Origin: G963662905 sp963676415
Lineage (GTDB): Bacteria; Bacteroidota; Bacteroidia; Bacteroidales; WRLA01
Length of the DNA: 64,000 bases
Reading direction: 5' to 3'
Assembly (NCBI GenBank): GCA_963676415.1
Contig: OY781097.1
Coordinates: forward strand, 4,402,001-4,466,000
This document shows, piece after piece, positions 61,973 to 64,000 of the stretch. The position numbers and the translations under genes were made by a program. The notes beneath the pieces were generated by a model that was not told the DNA's origin, did no database searches, and saw only the letters and a program-made list of their open reading frames with translations. Position 1 is the first letter of the stretch. Each line of letters starts with the position of its first letter.

Positions 61973-62875
61973 CTAATTATTTGGCGACCAGTTAATATCG
62001 ACATATTCCCAGGAGCAGTCATTGCCACAAACATCCACTTTCAGGAAACCTTCTTCAGTGCCCATATGCGGCCCCTGCCACCAATGCGCGCTCACAGCTC
62101 CGGCAGTAATAAAATGCGTGCCCATGACAAAAATATCCTCATAATAATGCAAATGGCCTTGCAAAACTAATTTCAAATTATGTCCTTCAAACATCTTTAA
62201 AACCTCAATAGCATTAGTTACCACGACGCCATCAGGATTGGCTTTAAGGGCATCCTTAAAATAGAATTCGGTCCAAACCGTGAGGAAGGGAATATGTGTA
62301 CTGACCACAATCGGTGCATCTTCGGGAATTTGCTGCAAAGTTTTCTTGAGCCAGGCCATTTGCGCCGAATCAATGCCGCCATAGTAGCGAAAACCTTCTG
62401 TTTCGATGGAATTCAGTGAAATAAAATACCATCCTTTATGCTCAAAATGATAGTAGGGCTTTCCTATTTTCTCTTCATACATCCCCAGCCCATAATACGA
62501 ATCTTCCCTTGTTTTTCCTGAAGTATCATACACTCCAAAAAGCTCATGATTTCCAATAGTGTGATGCACCGGAACCGTAATTTGCCTGCTCATTTCGTCG
62601 TAAAAACCATAAAGCTTTTCGGCATGGGCTTTGGGTTTGTTTAAAGCATCCATAACCTGATCGCCACCGGTGAGCACAAAATCCAGCTCCATAGTATTGA
62701 TTGTATCAATAGTCTTGGCAAATCCATCATGCGATACTTTTGATGTATCGATATGAATATCCGTCATAAAGACAAAGGAAAATGCATCATCACATTTATG
62801 CATCTTTTTTTGATGATCGCAATTACAGGCGGCAAAAAACAAGGCTGCGCCAAAAAACAGTATTATTCTTTTCAT
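61973..62875 (-). CDS. Calcineurin-like metallophosphoesterase lipoprotein
   Basis: 300 residues. Lipobox F-A-A-C (ILFFGAALFFAAC) indicates a lipoprotein. Metallophosphoesterase motifs: FMTDIHID (D-x-H), GGDQVMD (G-D-x-x), TIGNHELFG (G-N-H-E), VVSTHIPF (H) and LQGHLHYYED (G-H-x-H), which form the dinuclear metal site. Probably a periplasmic or surface phosphatase or phosphodiesterase. Substrate unknown. Alone in its transcript; the next leftward gene begins 87 bases away. Confidence 0.9.
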   Translation of the reverse strand: MKRIILFFGAALFFAACNCDHQKKMHKCDDAFSFVFMTDIHIDTSKVSHDGFAKTIDTINTMELDFVLTGGDQVMDALNKPKAHAEKLYGFYDEMSRQITVPVHHTIGNHELFGVYDTSGKTREDSYYGLGMYEEKIGKPYYHFEHKGWYFISLNSIETEGFRYYGGIDSAQMAWLKKTLQQIPEDAPIVVSTHIPFLTVWTEFYFKDALKANPDGVVVTNAIEVLKMFEGHNLKLVLQGHLHYYEDIFVMGTHFITAGAVSAHWWQGPHMGTEEGFLKVDVCGNDCSWEYVDINWSPNN

Positions 62876-62962
62876 TTTTAAAGCAATTTAATTTTCAGCT
62901 AAGATACGCTCAAAATGAATAAAACTTGCTTCAAGGGAAAGATTAAGAGTAAATTAACCACC

Positions 62963-63577
62963 TTAATTTCTTATCACAGGCAGCGAGAGCCTGAAATATA
63001 CCGATAACAACCTGATGAGGATAATTACGATAATGGTACTTATTTCGATCCAGATTTGCATCATACCGATATAAGTGAAGAAAAAAAACAGCATCCCTCC
63101 AAACAAGCAGGCTGTAGCATAAATTTCTTTACGCAGGATTAGTGGGATTTCGTTATTGAAGATATCGCGCATCAATCCACCAAAAACAGCCGTCATAGTA
63201 CCCATAAGCACAGCAATAAACGGGCTTACACCCACTTCCAATGCTTTTTCAATTCCAATGATAGTAAAAACACCAATTCCGATGGCATCAAAAAGGTGAA
63301 GGGTCTTTCGCAAATGACCAATATATTTTCGAAAGAGTATGGAAACAAATACACCAAAGACAACAACAAGCAGATATTCGGTGTGCATCATCCAGCTTAC
63401 AGGACTGATTCCCAGCAATAAATCCCGTACTGTACCACCACCCAAAGCAGTAAGTGAAGCAACAACAAATACTCCAAAGAGGTCGTATGATTTATCACGG
63501 CCGGACAAAGCCCCCGAAATCGCAAATGCAAGCGTTCCCAGGATATCAAGCAAATAAATGGACTGATCCAGGTTCAA
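62963..63577 (-). CDS. TRIC/UPF0126-family cation channel
   Basis: 204 residues with seven membrane segments made of two UPF0126 repeats. Repeat 1: GTLAFAISGALSGRDKSYDL and FGVFVVASLTALGGGTVRD; repeat 2: DAIGIGVFTIIGIEKALEV and AVLMGTMTAVFGGLMRDIF. The glycine-rich GGGTVRDLL and GGLMRDIF kinks are the family's ion-path signature. Prokaryotic TRIC proteins conduct monovalent cations. Starts 2 bases after the upstream protease stop, so cotranscription with it is likely. Confidence 0.93.
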   Translation of the reverse strand: MNLDQSIYLLDILGTLAFAISGALSGRDKSYDLFGVFVVASLTALGGGTVRDLLLGISPVSWMMHTEYLLVVVFGVFVSILFRKYIGHLRKTLHLFDAIGIGVFTIIGIEKALEVGVSPFIAVLMGTMTAVFGGLMRDIFNNEIPLILRKEIYATACLFGGMLFFFFTYIGMMQIWIEISTIIVIILIRLLSVYFRLSLPVIRN

Positions 63578-63579
63578 GC

Positions 63580-64000
63580 TTATTTCACTATTTTAAATGT
63601 TTCAGAGGCCTGAGGACATTTCAAACGAAGCAAATATATTCCAGAAGAAAGTCCGGACAAACCATTGATCACGATATGTCCACCTTTTTCGATCCGGAAA
63701 TTTCGTTCGTAAACCACACATCCTTTTATATCAAGGACCTGAACATCTACCAAAGCATTTAATTTATTGGAAGTAAGAATAATCTCTTCTTGAAACGGAT
63801 TTTTGGAAACCATATGGAATGCATTGTCCTGCGGCATATCTGTTTTTGTAATCCCTGACAGATTCAGTGCCATTTCAAAATCCGGGATCCCATAACCATA
63901 TTCATCGTCGGGGTTTTGGTAATAGGAAGAACTTTCTTCCAATAGGCCAATAAATTCATCAACAGAAAGATCCGGTGCAGCCTGACGCAGGCAAGCAACC
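63580..64000 (-). CDS. S8 subtilisin-like protease, C-terminal part, with T9SS type A domain (partial)
   Basis: The frame is open to the right edge, so only the last ~139 residues are present. The first ~50 residues read VACLRQAAPDLSVDEFIGLL, then EESSSYYQNPDDEYGYGIPD, which is the end of a subtilisin catalytic domain, just after the expected GTSFSSPMVAGL. The last ~75 residues form a type IX secretion sorting domain: NPFQEEIILTSN, VQVLDIKGCVVYERNF, GLSGLSSGIYLLRL and FKIVK. The protein should be exported through the outer membrane by T9SS and kept on or released from the surface. The catalytic residues lie outside the window. Confidence 0.9.
   Translation of the reverse strand, partial: VACLRQAAPDLSVDEFIGLLEESSSYYQNPDDEYGYGIPDFEMALNLSGITKTDMPQDNAFHMVSKNPFQEEIILTSNKLNALVDVQVLDIKGCVVYERNFRIEKGGHIVINGLSGLSSGIYLLRLKCPQASETFKIVK

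Overview
This window comes from a member of the Bacteroidota, most likely a free-living Bacteroidia. The evidence is: the gene order parA-parB-DUF5683-dapB; promoters with a TAnnTTTG -7 box and no Shine-Dalgarno; a type IX secretion C-terminal domain on a subtilisin-like protease at the right edge; LysM plus periplasmic-binding fusions; a PUR-alpha-like DUF3276 protein; and many PAS/hybrid histidine kinases. G+C looks to be around 40 percent. The sequence does not allow a genus to be named.

Layout. 0-5.3 kb: translation and tRNA genes (argS end, miaA, smpB) with a membrane sulfatase-fold transferase and a secreted thioredoxin. 5.3-9.2 kb: accessory region with a 299-bp MITE-like element, a secreted YwqK-type protein, a 0.7-kb palindrome-rich gap and a tandem pair of zinc-ribbon proteins of unknown function. 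9.2-24 kb: signalling block with a membrane-anchored AraC regulator, several histidine kinases, tRNA-Met and tRNA-Ser, and a compact unit of sensor kinase, LuxR-type regulator, PiT phosphate permease and porin. 24-37.5 kb: metabolism (pdxB, transketolase, flavin reductase, GNAT, FucI/AraA-like protein, yaaA, class V aminotransferase), another hybrid kinase, a GT87-like membrane protein and prmA. 37.6-42.2 kb: one gene for a 1525-residue exported protein of unknown function. 42.2-48.4 kb: plsY, dnaN, a CxxC cluster protein and the leftward dapB-DUF5683-parB-parA group and DUF3276. 48.4-49.2 kb: the second MITE-like copy beside another nested palindrome. 49.2-55.4 kb: nusB, prmC, pnuC with a NadR-type kinase, yggS, an MFS transporter and a degenerate kinase-receiver protein. 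55.7-64 kb: guaA, a five-LysM protein, gcvT, a HAD phosphatase, two lipoproteins (one a metallophosphoesterase), a TRIC/UPF0126 channel and the end of a T9SS-exported S8 protease.

The most notable signals are: (1) a roughly 300-bp non-coding element present twice in opposite orientation, each copy with matching ends and an exact 8-bp target duplication, whose hairpin loop is flipped relative to its arms between copies; (2) a shared direct repeat, TACGCATTTAYACGCA, upstream of both the kinase/LuxR-regulator pair and the PiT-porin pair, a candidate operator; (3) two kinase-like proteins that have lost catalytic motifs (one the phospho-accepting histidine, one the ATP-binding boxes); (4) a tandem zinc-ribbon paralogue pair; and (5) the very large exported beta-rich protein. 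No CRISPR array, prophage, complete insertion sequence or rRNA was seen.
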